The position numbers and the translations under genes are program-made. Positions 8,456 to 17,711 of a DNA stretch of 64,000 nucleotides are shown here, piece after piece. The DNA comes from Aequorivita lipolytica (GTDB lineage Bacteria > Bacteroidota > Bacteroidia > Flavobacteriales > Flavobacteriaceae). Under the pieces are notes generated by a model. It was not told the origin of the DNA. It was given only the letters and a program-made list of their open reading frames with translations, and did no database searches. The DNA lies in NCBI RefSeq assembly GCF_007997135.1, contig NZ_VORU01000005.1, positions 62,001 to 126,000 on the forward strand, written 5' to 3'. Positions within the stretch are counted from its first letter, which is position 1. Each line of letters starts with the position of its first letter.

Positions 8456-9466
8456 AAACTCAGAGCCAATGCCTAATTGGCTCTCCACATAAATTTTTTC
8501 ATTGTGGGCCTCCACAATGTGCTTTACAATAGAAAGTCCCAAACCACTCCCTCCCTCTTTGCGCGAACCGCTTTTGTCTACTCTATAAAAACGTTCAAAA
8601 ATACGCTGTAGGTTTTCTTTGGAAATACCTTCGCCATTATCTGTCACTCGCACTAAAAGTTTATTTTTTGTAATATTTTCAACGCTAACTTCCGTGGTCC
8701 CGTCCTGCTTGCCGTATTTTATTGAGTTTACTATTAAGTTAGAAAGAACTTGCTCAATTCGCTCCTTATCTGAATTTACAAGTATTTCTCCAAAATATTC
8801 CTTATCGAAAACCAGAGAAATATTCTTTTTGGCAGCTTTCATTTCAAGCAGATCAAAAACATTTTGAACCATTGTCAAGATGTTGAAATTTTCTTTATTC
8901 AGAATAAGACCACCAACTTCCAACTTGGTAATCATATCTAGATCTTTGATAATATAGATAAGCCTCTCCACTCCCTTACTGGCGCGTTGTAGATATTTTT
9001 TACGAACTTTTTTATCTTTCATCGCACCATCAAGCAATGTCAAAATATAACCTTGGACGGTAAATAAAGGAGTTTTAAGCTCGTGCGAGATATTGCCCAT
9101 AAATTCCTTTCGATAATTTTCACGGATATTCAAGGTTTCAATTTCGAGCTTTTTTACACTTACATAACGCTCTACTTCGCGTGTAAGCACTTCCATGTCT
9201 GTAGTTATGGAAGGTTTGGGAAAATCTTTCTCGTTTAGAATCCGAACGTCTTTGTAAATTTTTTTAATTCGCAGATAAATAAATTTCTCAATCCTATACT
9301 GAAGAATAAAAAACGAAAGCAGAAAGGAAACCACAAAAAAGAATAGTAGCCAAGTAGAGATTATTTCCAACAATAAGTATAAAAAAACACCCATTGCCAC
9401 TGTGGAAAACAAGGCAATGAGCAATGAGGTTGTAGCCGCAAAATTATATTTCTTTGAAAATTTCAT
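8429..9466 (-). CDS. PhoR-like sensor histidine kinase
   Basis: A 345-residue membrane histidine kinase. Two adjacent N-terminal transmembrane helices (about residues 12-35 and 38-55) leave almost no periplasmic loop. The phospho-acceptor H-box is SHELKTPLFTV (His128), followed by N-box NLIVNSIKYG, G1 VTDNGEGIS and G2 GSGLGLSIV. The tiny external region suggests it senses through a partner or within the membrane, as in PhoR of the Pst system. The gene begins 5 bases after the response regulator stop, so they form a two-gene operon. Confidence 0.9.
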   Translation of the reverse strand: MKFSKKYNFAATTSLLIALFSTVAMGVFLYLLLEIISTWLLFFFVVSFLLSFFILQYRIEKFIYLRIKKIYKDVRILNEKDFPKPSITTDMEVLTREVERYVSVKKLEIETLNIRENYRKEFMGNISHELKTPLFTVQGYILTLLDGAMKDKKVRKKYLQRASKGVERLIYIIKDLDMITKLEVGGLILNKENFNILTMVQNVFDLLEMKAAKKNISLVFDKEYFGEILVNSDKERIEQVLSNLIVNSIKYGKQDGTTEVSVENITKNKLLVRVTDNGEGISKENLQRIFERFYRVDKSGSRKEGGSGLGLSIVKHIVEAHNEKIYVESQLGIGSEFSFTLEKGK

Positions 9467-9471
9467 TTCAG

Positions 9472-10152
9472 CTAAACTACGAACTTATAGCCAACTCCTT
9501 TTACTGTTTTAAATTTATCATCACCTATTTTTTCGCGGAGCTTTCTAATGTGAACATCAATGGTGCGTCCGCCAACAATTACATCATTACCCCAAATTGT
9601 GTCCAGAATGTCTTCACGCTTAAAAACTTTTCCTGGCTTGGAAGCTAAAAGCGCCAATAATTCAAACTCTTTTCTGGGTAGCACCATTTCCTTTTTTCCC
9701 AGCAGGATTTTATATTCTTCGCGGTTTATGGTCAGGTTACCCAATTTTATTTTTTCATCTTCCTCTTCTTCCTTAAACCTGCGCAATAATGCTTTTACTT
9801 TGCTAACTAGCACTTTTGGTTTGATAGGCTTGGTGATATAATCATCAGCGCCAGCTTCAAAGCCTGCCATTTGTGAGTAGTCTTCGCCGCGAGCGGTTAA
9901 AAAGGTAATTACGGTTTCAGAGAGCTCAGGAATGTTTCTTATTTTTTCGCAGGCTTCCATACCATCCATTTTTGGCATCATCACATCCATAATTATAAGC
10001 TGGGGCTTTACGCTCTTTGCTTTTTCAATTGCTTCCAAGCCATTTTCGGCAGTTTCAATATGGTACCCTTCAGAAGTAAGGTTATATCTAACTATTTCAA
10101 GAATATCCGGTTCATCATCTACCAACAGTATTGTAATGTCCTTTTTTTTCAT
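9472..10152 (-). CDS. PhoB/OmpR-type response regulator
   Basis: A 226-residue two-component response regulator. The receiver has the acidic pair in LLVDDEP, the phosphorylation site Asp56 in DVMMPKMDG and the conserved Lys in ITKPIKPK. The OmpR/PhoB winged-helix effector ends with GRTIDVHIRKLREKIG and VKGVGYKF. It is the first gene of the pair with the PhoR-like kinase. A nearly ideal promoter lies 26 bases upstream of the ATG. A phosphate-response role is plausible but unproven. Confidence 0.92.
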   Translation of the reverse strand: MKKKDITILLVDDEPDILEIVRYNLTSEGYHIETAENGLEAIEKAKSVKPQLIIMDVMMPKMDGMEACEKIRNIPELSETVITFLTARGEDYSQMAGFEAGADDYITKPIKPKVLVSKVKALLRRFKEEEEDEKIKLGNLTINREEYKILLGKKEMVLPRKEFELLALLASKPGKVFKREDILDTIWGNDVIVGGRTIDVHIRKLREKIGDDKFKTVKGVGYKFVV

Positions 10153-10177
10153 ATTAGAATATATGTTTTCAATGGTT

Positions 10178-10206
10178 CAAAGATACTATTATTTAATGGC
10201 AGCAAA
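10178..10206 (-). promoter_or_regulatory. Bacteroidota-type promoter of the phoB/phoR-like pair
   Basis: On the minus strand TTTG (10206-10203) is followed after 17 bases by TATCTTTG (10185-10178), matching the -33 TTTG / -7 TAnnTTTG consensus. The ATG at 10152 would have a leader of about 20 bases. Confidence 0.65.
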
Positions 10207-10318
10207 TGTTTAGCACGCTTATTGGTAACCTTAAGATAACTTTTAAATAACATAGCTCTAAAACGAGAAAAGTTTGATAATTGAGTTCTTTTTATAAACG
10301 TTTATTAATTTTTAATTC

Positions 10319-10346
10319 TTTGAAAGTGAAATATTTAATATCTTTA
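10319..10346 (+). promoter_or_regulatory. Probable promoter of the T9SS cargo gene
   Basis: TTTG (10319-10322), 16 bases, then TATCTTTA (10339-10346), one base off the -7 consensus; the ATG is at 10370. Confidence 0.5.
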
Positions 10347-10369
10347 GTAAACAATCTAAACCAAATGTT

Positions 10370-11305
10370 ATGAGAAAAATTACTTCAATTGTCGCACTTT
10401 TAATTAGCGCAGTTTCTTTTGCTCAAATAGCACTAACGAGTTTTGAGGAACCAGCAGCTTTTTCCGGTCCATATACTGATACCGGCGACGCTTCCGTAGC
10501 GCATGATTTAATCAACAATCCTAATGAACCATTAGTAGATTACACAGCGTCCAACATTGAGTTAGGCTTCAATGCCTCATATATTCCTTATGATACCCCG
10601 GGTGAAGGATTAACAGACGGTGATTTTGTAGGTGTAACAGATTCTAAACCGACCTCGTCAGATCCTTATACTGATGGAGTTCAGGGTTATAAAATAAGTG
10701 ATGTAGATGGAAACTACATTTTAACTTTTGATGCAGTTGATCTTGCCGGAGTTGGATCTCCTTCCATAAGTTTAGACTATTTTATAGCAGAAACTGGCTA
10801 TGAAGGTAACGGAACCGTTAATTCATCAGGTTCAGACAGATTGCGAATCTACATTATGGACCTTACAAATAGTACGGAAATTGACATCCTCAATACTGAG
10901 GGCAGTGATATTAATGACTTAGGCATTGAAGGCTCTTGGATAACGGGATCTGTAAATTTGGCTACAAACACAAATGTGCAGCTTATTATAGAGGGCAGAA
11001 CCAATGCCGGTCCAGAGGCATTCTTCTTCGACAATATTGTTTTTGCTGGTACTTTGGGCTCGAGCCAACAGACCCTAGATCAGTTTGCAATGTATCCAAA
11101 TCCTGCCACCAAAGGCTATGTGAACATTACCTCAAGAGTAAGCGGCGCTAAAAATGTCTCAATTTTTGACGTACTTGGAAAGCAGGTTATTAAAACAACA
11201 CTTGTTGATGATAGATTAGACATTTCAAAATTGAACAGCGGTGTTTATATCCTTAAAATAGAACAAGAAAAAACTTCTACCACCAAAAAATTAGTTGTTA
11301 ATTAA
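10370..11305 (+). CDS. Secreted protein with T9SS type A sorting domain
   Basis: A 311-residue exported protein. The signal peptide is MRKITSIVALLISAVSFAQ with cleavage expected after Ala. The middle is a beta-rich, Asp/Gly/Ser-rich domain of unrecognised function (residues about 20-230). The C-terminal 75 residues form a type A sorting domain: FAMYPNPATKGYVNITS, then VSIFDVLGKQV and a final TTKKLVVN. It would cross the outer membrane by the type IX system and be anchored or released at the surface. Single gene with its own promoter and terminator. Confidence 0.85.
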   Translation: MRKITSIVALLISAVSFAQIALTSFEEPAAFSGPYTDTGDASVAHDLINNPNEPLVDYTASNIELGFNASYIPYDTPGEGLTDGDFVGVTDSKPTSSDPYTDGVQGYKISDVDGNYILTFDAVDLAGVGSPSISLDYFIAETGYEGNGTVNSSGSDRLRIYIMDLTNSTEIDILNTEGSDINDLGIEGSWITGSVNLATNTNVQLIIEGRTNAGPEAFFFDNIVFAGTLGSSQQTLDQFAMYPNPATKGYVNITSRVSGAKNVSIFDVLGKQVIKTTLVDDRLDISKLNSGVYILKIEQEKTSTTKKLVVN

Positions 11306-11326
11306 TCTATTTTAAATTTTATTTTT

Positions 11327-11355
11327 AAAGCTTCTGTTTCAGCAGGAGCTTTTTT
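11327..11355 (+). terminator. Terminator after T9SS cargo gene
   Basis: Ten-base arms 11327-11336 and 11343-11352 (one G-T wobble) around a 6-base loop, followed by a T-run; 22 bases after the stop codon. Confidence 0.7.
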
Positions 11356-11395
11356 ATTTACTTATTTTTGAAATGAAATTTCGTTGTTGAAAAAT

Positions 11396-12370
11396 ATGCT
11401 GGAAAAGAACATTTTTAATATTAAAAATTCTGAAGATTTTGAGCGAATAGCTATTGAAGTATTCCGTTTTCAATATGAAAATGTCTCGGTTTACAAAGAT
11501 TTTTGCAATCTTTTGAGTACAAATATTTCCGAAGTAAAATCAATTATTGACATCCCTTTTCTTCCTGTTCAATTCTTCAAAAACCATAAAGTTATTGCCA
11601 AAGATTTTACCGAAGAAACCATCTTTACAAGTAGCGGAACTACTGGTAGCATTACCAGCAAACATTTTGTGACCGACTTAAAAATTTACGAAGAGAGTTT
11701 TCAAAAAGCATTTACCAAACAATACGGCGAACCAAAAAATCTTAAAATTCTAGCATTGCTTCCATCTTATTTGGAACGCGAAGGCTCCTCTTTAATTTAT
11801 ATGGTTGAAAAGCTGATTGAAGAAAGCAACAATTCAAATAGCGGGTTCTATTTATATGAAATGGATGCTTTGATTGAGAAGTTGGAAATGCTAGAAAAAA
11901 GTGGCGAAAAAACATTGCTTATTGGAGTATCCTACGCGCTACTAGATTTAATTGAAAGAAGAAACTTTCAGCTAAAAAATACAATTGTAATGGAAACTGG
12001 CGGAATGAAAGGCCGCCGAAAAGAAATGATAAAAGAAGAACTGCACGAAATTTTAAAGAAAGGTTTCGGGGTTGATAAAATTCACAGTGAATACGGAATG
12101 ACCGAACTGCTCTCGCAAGCCTATTCCGGGGGTGATGGAATCTTCAAATGCCCACCGTGGATGAAGATTTTAACACGCGACACCGAAGATGCACTATCCT
12201 ATACTTTCGGAAAAACTGGTGGAATAAATGTTATTGACTTGGCAAATCTTTATTCGTGTTCCTTTATCGCCACACAAGATTTAGGAAAAACCTTTGCAGA
12301 TGGAACTTTTGAGATTTTAGGCCGTTTTGATAGTAGTGATATTCGTGGTTGTAACCTGATGGTTTTATAG
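11396..12370 (+). CDS. LuxE/PaaK-like acyl-protein synthetase (adenylate-forming)
   Basis: A 324-residue protein of the LuxE acyl-protein synthetase family, a branch of the ANL adenylating enzymes. The ATP-binding P-loop FTSSGTTGS and the aromatic-Gly motif HSEYGMTELLSQAY are visible. LuxE links a fatty acid to a Cys as thioester in bioluminescence, but no luxA/B/C/D homologue is in this window, so the role is different or unknown. A TTG start at 11384 is possible; the ATG at 11396 is preferred. It is a monocistronic gene between two terminators. Confidence 0.75.
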   Translation: MLEKNIFNIKNSEDFERIAIEVFRFQYENVSVYKDFCNLLSTNISEVKSIIDIPFLPVQFFKNHKVIAKDFTEETIFTSSGTTGSITSKHFVTDLKIYEESFQKAFTKQYGEPKNLKILALLPSYLEREGSSLIYMVEKLIEESNNSNSGFYLYEMDALIEKLEMLEKSGEKTLLIGVSYALLDLIERRNFQLKNTIVMETGGMKGRRKEMIKEELHEILKKGFGVDKIHSEYGMTELLSQAYSGGDGIFKCPPWMKILTRDTEDALSYTFGKTGGINVIDLANLYSCSFIATQDLGKTFADGTFEILGRFDSSDIRGCNLMVL

Positions 12371-12426
12371 GGAAATGTTTAACACAATGCGCTGAATTTC
12401 AACGTAAGTTATTGGATAAATGCCCG

Positions 12427-12472
12427 ACCAAACCATTATGAAAAAGTGATGATTTTTCATAATTTGGTTGGT
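12427..12472. repeat. Imperfect inverted repeat downstream of LuxE-like gene
   Basis: Arms 12427-12445 and 12453-12472 share complementary ACCAA and TTATGAAAAA blocks with one small bulge around a 7-base loop. It has no T-run on the plus strand. It may be an mRNA 3' stem, a binding site or a small repeat; no function is assigned. Confidence 0.4.
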
Positions 12473-12485
12473 TAGTTAATTGAAG

Positions 12486-12519
12486 AATCCCCGTGCAAAC
12501 TTTGCCGGGGATTTTTTTT
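12486..12519 (+). terminator. Strong terminator after LuxE-like gene
   Basis: AATCCCCG pairs with CGGGGATT, extended inward by GCAAA/TTTGC, and is followed by eight T. Oriented for plus-strand transcription; it sits between the LuxE-like gene and the converging tyrS. Confidence 0.8.
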
Positions 12520-12536
12520 GTTTATAATAGTTATGA

Positions 12537-13835
12537 CTAAACTGCTTTTATAATAAAGTAGTTCTTCTTGCCACGCTGCAACAATACAAATTGTCCATTG
12601 ATTAAATCGCTGTTTGAAACGGTAAAATCGTCAGTAACTTTTTCCTTATTTACAGAAATTGAATTTTCTTTTAAGGCACGACGGGCTTCCCCATTAGATT
12701 TCAAAAAGCCTGTTTTTTCAGCTAATGCTCCAATAATATCAACTCCTTCCTCTATTTCTTCTTTTGAAATTTCCGCTTGCGGCACTCCTTCAAAAACATC
12801 GAGAAACGTTTTTTCGTCCAGTGTTTTCAAATCTTCGGAAGTGGAATTTCCAAACAAAATTTCAGAAGCTTTTACGGCCTTTTCAAACTCTTCAGCGCTA
12901 TGGACCGTAGTTGTTACTTCCTGCGCCAAACGTTTTTGAAGCAAGCGCATATGTGGTGCTTCTTTGTGCTCTGTTACCAACTTTTCTATAGTTGTTTTAT
13001 CAAGAAAAGTAAATATCTTGATATACTTTTCAGCGTCGTCGTCGCTGGTGTTTAGCCAATATTGGTAGAATTTGTAAGGTGAAGTTCGGTTGGCATCTAG
13101 CCACACGTTTCCTCCTTCGCTTTTTCCAAACTTACTTCCGTCGCTTTTTGTAATCAAAGGGCAGGTAAGTGCATAGCCTTTTCCAGCATCAACTCTTCTT
13201 ATTAATTCGGTTCCTGTTGTAATATTTCCCCATTGATCGCTGCCGCCCATTTGTAGCGTACAGTTCAAATTTCTGTAAAGGTGAAGAAAATCGTATCCCT
13301 GAATTAATTGATAAGTAAATTCTGTAAAAGACAAACCATCCGCACTTTCGCCACTCAAACGGCTTTTCACAGAATCTTTCGCCATCATATAGTTTACAGT
13401 AATGTGCTTACCAATACTTCTGATGAAATCCAGAAAAGAGAACTCCTTCATCCAATCATAATTGTTCACTAAAACAGCCTGGTTTTCAACACCTGAAGAA
13501 AAATCCAAAAACTGTGAAAGTTGGTTTTTTACACATTCTTGGTTGTGGCGCAATGCAGCCTCATCAAGAAGGTTTCGTTCGGCACTTTTGCCTGAAGGAT
13601 CTCCAATCATTCCTGTAGCACCGCCAACCAAAGCAACTGGCCTGTGCCCACTGCGTTGATAGAATGACAGAAGCATAATAGGAACCAAATTGCCAATATG
13701 CAGCGAATCTGCCGTTGGGTCAAAACCCACATATGCAGAACGCATGGTTTCCATAAGGTGTTCTTCTGTTTCGGGCATTACATCGTGTATCATACCGCGC
13801 CATTGTAATTCTTCAACGAAATTTTTCAGCTTCAT
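12537..13835 (-). CDS. tyrS: Tyrosine--tRNA ligase
   Basis: A 432-residue class I tyrosyl-tRNA synthetase. The HIGH-type motif is HIGN at residues 46-49, the KMSKS-type motif is KFGKSEGG, and GGSDQWGN marks the tyrosine-binding region. The C-terminus is an S4 RNA-binding domain ending in [17 protein letters not shown]. An upstream in-frame extension to 13913 exists, but [10 protein letters not shown] at 13835 matches the family start and the extension would run through a leader hairpin and a promoter -7 box. Confidence 0.95.
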   Translation of the reverse strand: MKLKNFVEELQWRGMIHDVMPETEEHLMETMRSAYVGFDPTADSLHIGNLVPIMLLSFYQRSGHRPVALVGGATGMIGDPSGKSAERNLLDEAALRHNQECVKNQLSQFLDFSSGVENQAVLVNNYDWMKEFSFLDFIRSIGKHITVNYMMAKDSVKSRLSGESADGLSFTEFTYQLIQGYDFLHLYRNLNCTLQMGGSDQWGNITTGTELIRRVDAGKGYALTCPLITKSDGSKFGKSEGGNVWLDANRTSPYKFYQYWLNTSDDDAEKYIKIFTFLDKTTIEKLVTEHKEAPHMRLLQKRLAQEVTTTVHSAEEFEKAVKASEILFGNSTSEDLKTLDEKTFLDVFEGVPQAEISKEEIEEGVDIIGALAEKTGFLKSNGEARRALKENSISVNKEKVTDDFTVSNSDLINGQFVLLQRGKKNYFIIKAV

Positions 13836-13850
13836 TTTTATAAAATTTTT

Positions 13851-13876
13851 ACTCCGCCTATAAGGCTTTGGAGTTT
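13851..13876 (-). promoter_or_regulatory. 5' leader hairpin of tyrS
   Basis: On the minus strand AAACTCC (13876-13870) pairs with GGAGT (13855-13851) and an inner GCC/GGC stem. It begins about 7 bases after the -7 box, so it would form the very 5' end of the tyrS mRNA. A similar hairpin precedes leuS. Confidence 0.5.
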
Positions 13877-13883
13877 GAGGATG

Positions 13884-13891
13884 CAAAGATA
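13884..13891 (-). promoter_or_regulatory. Promoter -7 box TATCTTTG for tyrS
   Basis: Exact TAnnTTTG on the minus strand, 49 bases upstream of the tyrS ATG. Confidence 0.5.
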
Positions 13892-14013
13892 GCGTTCTCC
13901 TATAAAGATTCAATAATCAATGTTCAATAATCAATCTTAAGTAGGCTTTCAATGTATTTCGATTTTGTCGAGATAGCTATCGGAATCGATTTCAATTTCA
14001 GTATTTTCGCTTT

Positions 14014-15024
14014 ATGATATTAGTAACTGGCGGCACAGGCTTGGTGGGCTCGCACCTCTTATATTTTCTGTTGAAAGAAAATGCAAGCGTGCGCGCAATT
14101 CACAGAAAAGGCAGTGACTTACAGTCTGTGAAAAAAGTTTTTTCGCTTTATACTTCTGAAGTAAATGCTCTTTTCAAAAAAATTGAATGGATTGAAGCAA
14201 ATGTTACCGATGTTACCGCACTGTCGGTAGCATTTAAGGATATTACCAAAGTATACCATTGCGCGGCATTCATCAGTTTTGACCCTTCAAAATATTCAAT
14301 CTTAAAGAAAGTAAATCAGGAAGGCACCGCAAATATTGTGAATATTTGCCTTGCGAACCGAGTTGAAAAATTATGCTATGTGAGTTCAGTTTCAACATTC
14401 GGAAATAGCCTCAACAACAAACTAATTAACGAAGAAACACCTTGGAATCCAGACCAAAAAAATAGTGTTTATGCCATTACAAAATACGGCGCCGAAATGG
14501 AAGTGTGGCGTGGTACTCAGGAAGGTCTTGATGCAGTAATTGTAAACCCGGGAGTTATTTTAGGCACATCGCCAGATGGCGGCGGAAGCGGTGTAATTAT
14601 TGCGCTAGGTGCAAGCGGCATTCCTTTTTATCCTTCGGGAGCAATGGGAATTGTGGATGTTACAGACGTTGTAAGAGCAATGATACTACTAATGGATTCT
14701 GAAATAAAAAATGAACAATTCATCTTGGTTGGTGAAAATGTAACTTACCAAGAAATACTTTCGAAATTAGCGCTACACTTCGGCAAAAAACCACCGACTA
14801 TAAAACTATCAAAAGGTTTCATGTTTTTTTTTAGCGGAATAGATTGGCTCTCGAACAAACTTTTCAATACAAAAAGAAGAATTGTAAAAGCCACGGTTCG
14901 CTCTATGTTCAAAACATCTTTTTATGAAACATCAAAGCTTAAGAAAGCTCTTGATTTTACTTTTACACCTACAACAGAAACACTCGAAAGAGTTGCCAAC
15001 GAGCGTAAAAACTCATCAAATTAA
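14014..15024 (+). CDS. NAD-dependent epimerase/dehydratase (extended SDR)
   Basis: A 336-residue extended short-chain dehydrogenase. The N-terminal Rossmann motif TGGTGLVGSHL (residues 5-15) binds NAD(P); the catalytic YxxxK is in YAITKYGAE near residue 155 with an upstream Ser in YVSSVSTFG. The C-terminal part resembles nucleoside-sugar epimerases and dihydroflavonol reductase-like proteins of flavobacteria; the substrate is unknown. Its end overlaps the convergent DUF4296 gene by 9 bases. This neighbour order recurs in flavobacteria. Confidence 0.85.
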   Translation: MILVTGGTGLVGSHLLYFLLKENASVRAIHRKGSDLQSVKKVFSLYTSEVNALFKKIEWIEANVTDVTALSVAFKDITKVYHCAAFISFDPSKYSILKKVNQEGTANIVNICLANRVEKLCYVSSVSTFGNSLNNKLINEETPWNPDQKNSVYAITKYGAEMEVWRGTQEGLDAVIVNPGVILGTSPDGGGSGVIIALGASGIPFYPSGAMGIVDVTDVVRAMILLMDSEIKNEQFILVGENVTYQEILSKLALHFGKKPPTIKLSKGFMFFFSGIDWLSNKLFNTKRRIVKATVRSMFKTSFYETSKLKKALDFTFTPTTETLERVANERKNSSN

Positions 15025-15435
15025 ACTATCTCTTATTGGCTCCACGCTTACATTTTTCTCACCAATAGTATCATTTCCAATTTTTTCCATTTCGCGAATA
15101 CTATCCATTTTTTTCTGCATTGTAGTCAATCTGGCCTCAACTTTTTGAAAAATATCCATATAACTATTTATATCAGCCGCATAGTAGGCATTGCTATTTG
15201 CAAATTGAAGACTGTCTATCCCAAAATTATTATAGATTAAAGAATCCATCTTTATGCCTTTGTCAATAATAGTTTGGTTGTTTACACTTCTGGCGGCGTT
15301 GGACATATAGGTTTCTGTGAGTATATCTACCATTTGGTCCTTCGGAATAAGGTTTTCTGGTTTTTTGGGTAGTTCAACATTTTGGCAGCCAAAAAAACTT
15401 AACATCAACATAAAAAGAAAGGCCGCGTGTTTCAT
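15016..15435 (-). CDS. DUF4296 lipoprotein
   Basis: A 139-residue lipoprotein: the signal peptide ends at lipobox FFGC, with Cys17 as the lipidation site. The body IPKDQMVDILTETYM and the following helical region match DUF4296, a Bacteroidota family of unknown function. Its start overlaps the dihydroorotase stop by one base, so it is translationally coupled to pyrC. No catalytic residues can be recognised. Confidence 0.82.
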   Translation of the reverse strand: MKHAAFLFMLMLSFFGCQNVELPKKPENLIPKDQMVDILTETYMSNAARSVNNQTIIDKGIKMDSLIYNNFGIDSLQFANSNAYYAADINSYMDIFQKVEARLTTMQKKMDSIREMEKIGNDTIGEKNVSVEPIRDSLI

Positions 15436-16775
15436 TATCTATTAAAGGTAAGTCTTTCAGGATTGCTTTTATTCGCGAATTTCGTGTTTTCATAAACCAC
15501 AACTCCGTTTACCAAAGTATGTGTAACGCGCGATTTGAAGATAGTACCTTCAAACGGCGACCATTGACATTTGTAAAGCAGGTTCTCTTTTTTTACAGTC
15601 CAGGGCGAATTTAAATCTACCAAAACCAAATCGGCTTTGTAACCTTTTCTTATGTAGCCGCGCTCCTTTATTTGAAACAAGATAGCAGGATTGTGTGCAA
15701 ACTTCTCAACAATTTTTTCCAAGGTAATTTTTCCCTTGTGGTACAATTCCAAAAGTGCAACTAAAGCGTGTTGTACCAATGGCCCTCCCGAGGGCGCATT
15801 CAAGTATTTATTGTTTTTTTCTTCCAAAGTATGCGGCGCATGGTCTGTTGCAATTACATCTATTCGGTCATCCAAAAGCGCCTTTAGCAATCCGTCTCTA
15901 TCATTTTGGGTTTTTACCGCCGGGTTCCATTTTATTTTTGACCCTTTTGTTTTGTAATCTTCGTCAGTAAACCAAAGGTGATGAATACAAACCTCTGCGG
16001 TAATCTGCTTTTCTGCTAGCGGTTTATTATTGCTGAAAAGATGCGTTTCCTTTTCTGTTGAAAGATGAAAAACGTGAAGTCGGGCACCCGTTTTTTTTGC
16101 AAGTTTTATCGCATTTGAAGAAGAAATATAACAAGCCTCCTCACTTCGTATTATTGGATGAAGCTCCATGGGTATATCTTCCCCGTATTCCGCTTTATAT
16201 TTTTCAAGATTTTGTTTTATTGTTGCTTCATCTTCGCAATGCGCTGAAATGAGTAACTTAGTTTTGCTGAAAATTTCTTCTAAAACTTTAGGGTTGTCCA
16301 CCAGCATATTTCCTGTAGAAGAACCTAAAAATAATTTTATCCCCGCAACTTTTTGTGGATCAACTTTCAGGATTTCGTCAATATTATCATTGGTTCCGCC
16401 AAACATAAAGGAGTAGTTTGCCCACGAGGTTTTGGCAGCAATGTCAAATTTATCTTCAAGCAATTCAATCGTCGTAGCTTGTGGAATGGTATTAGGCATT
16501 TCAATAAAAGAAGTAATTCCGCCTGCCACAGCAGCCTTTGACTCGGACTCAATATCAGCCTTGTGGGTAAGTCCCGGTTCGCGAAAATGAACTTGGTCAT
16601 CAATCATTCCGGGCATTAAATAGCTTCCGTCAGCATCAATAACTTTCGTGTCGGAAGATTTTGCACTAATTGTTTCGGAAATTTCTGCAATGCGACCGTC
16701 TTGTACCAAAACGTCGCCTTTTACAATTTTTCCTTCATTTACAATATTTGCGTTCTTAATTAAAACTGCTTTCAT
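15435..16775 (-). CDS. pyrC: Dihydroorotase
   Basis: A 446-residue metal-dependent amidohydrolase that closes carbamoyl-aspartate to dihydroorotate in pyrimidine synthesis. Metal ligands are seen in DQVHFREPG (HxxR variant of HxH), HCEDEA, VFHLST and the catalytic Asp in IATDHAPHT. The N-terminal KNANIVNEGKIVKGD and C-terminal segments form the beta-sandwich. It is the type I (longer) family typical of Bacteroidota and could be confused with allantoinase, but HFREPG context and gene neighbourhood favour PyrC. The polyprenol-phosphate mannosyltransferase gene lies 71 bases upstream on the same strand. Confidence 0.87.
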   Translation of the reverse strand: MKAVLIKNANIVNEGKIVKGDVLVQDGRIAEISETISAKSSDTKVIDADGSYLMPGMIDDQVHFREPGLTHKADIESESKAAVAGGITSFIEMPNTIPQATTIELLEDKFDIAAKTSWANYSFMFGGTNDNIDEILKVDPQKVAGIKLFLGSSTGNMLVDNPKVLEEIFSKTKLLISAHCEDEATIKQNLEKYKAEYGEDIPMELHPIIRSEEACYISSSNAIKLAKKTGARLHVFHLSTEKETHLFSNNKPLAEKQITAEVCIHHLWFTDEDYKTKGSKIKWNPAVKTQNDRDGLLKALLDDRIDVIATDHAPHTLEEKNNKYLNAPSGGPLVQHALVALLELYHKGKITLEKIVEKFAHNPAILFQIKERGYIRKGYKADLVLVDLNSPWTVKKENLLYKCQWSPFEGTIFKSRVTHTLVNGVVVYENTKFANKSNPERLTFNR

Positions 16776-16846
16776 TTGTCTATTATATTCTTTTTTTTAA
16801 GGACAAATGGAACATCTTGCTACAATATTCCACTCTTCATTAAAAT

Positions 16847-17596
16847 TTAATGAAATGATGTTTCATTAAATCTCTTTCTGTTAAATACACTTTTAAATTT
16901 CATTGCAATAACTCCAAAAATAGCTTCAGAAATAATGCCCGAGCTCATCTTAGATTCTCCTTTTGTGCGGTCTGTGAAGATTACCGGTACTTCTTTAATT
17001 TTGAATTTGTTGATGTAGGCCTTAAACTTCATCTCAATCTGAAAAGCGTAGCCAACAAAACGAATGTTGTCCAAGTTTATTTTCTCCAGCACATTGCGTC
17101 TGTAACAAATAAATCCAGCAGTGGTATCATAAATATCCATCCCCATTACAAACCGCACATATTTTGAAGCAAGCCACGACATTAAAACCCTGCTCATTGG
17201 CCAGTTTACCACATTTACGCCTTTCACATAGCGCGAGCCTATAGCCAAGTCATTTCCTTCTTTATGGCAGGCGTTAAACAAGCGGATAAGATCGTTTGGA
17301 TTGTGCGAAAAATCGGCATCCATTTCAAAAATGTAATCGTACTCCTTTTCTAGCGCCCACTTAAAACCGGCAATGTACGCTGTTCCCAAGCCTTTTTTTT
17401 CGGCTCTTTTCAATATGAAAAGTTTTTCGGGATATGTATCAAAATTGGCTTCAACAACAGTTGCGGTCCCGTCAGGAGAGTTATCGTCCACAACCAAAAC
17501 GTGAAACTCACGTTGCAATGAAAAAACCGTGCGCAGCAATCGCTCTATGTTTTCAATTTCATTGTAGGTTGGCACAACTACTACCGCCTTGGACAT
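16847..17596 (-). CDS. Polyprenol monophosphomannose synthase (GT2)
   Basis: A 249-residue family 2 glycosyltransferase like Dpm1, transferring mannose (or a similar sugar) from GDP-sugar to polyprenyl phosphate. The N-terminal PTYNEIENI, nucleotide-binding VVDDNSPDGT, metal-binding EMDADFSHNP and the acceptor motif FTDRTKGESKMS are all present. It has no C-terminal membrane domain, as in bacterial Ppm catalytic subunits. A TAnnTTTG box lies just upstream. Confidence 0.88.
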   Translation of the reverse strand: MSKAVVVVPTYNEIENIERLLRTVFSLQREFHVLVVDDNSPDGTATVVEANFDTYPEKLFILKRAEKKGLGTAYIAGFKWALEKEYDYIFEMDADFSHNPNDLIRLFNACHKEGNDLAIGSRYVKGVNVVNWPMSRVLMSWLASKYVRFVMGMDIYDTTAGFICYRRNVLEKINLDNIRFVGYAFQIEMKFKAYINKFKIKEVPVIFTDRTKGESKMSSGIISEAIFGVIAMKFKSVFNRKRFNETSFH

Positions 17597-17611
17597 ACTC
17601 CTATTTTAGCG

Positions 17612-17619
17612 CAAATGTA
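17612..17619 (-). promoter_or_regulatory. Promoter -7 box TACATTTG for the Dpm1-like gene
   Basis: Exact match to TAnnTTTG on the minus strand, 15 bases upstream of the ATG at 17596; it is part of a divergent promoter region. Confidence 0.5.
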
Positions 17620-17688
17620 CCCTTTTTTGAATAAATAAATGTGAAGTAAAATCTAATTCCCGTCTCAAAAAAGAAATTTATTTTACTG

Positions 17689-17696
17689 TACCTTTG
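17689..17696 (+). promoter_or_regulatory. Promoter -7 box TACCTTTG for DUF4271-hemD
   Basis: Exact TAnnTTTG on the plus strand. It overlaps the TTG at 17694 that could be read as a start codon, arguing that translation starts further downstream. Confidence 0.5.
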
Positions 17697-17711
17697 CCAA
17701 AAAAAATAAAG

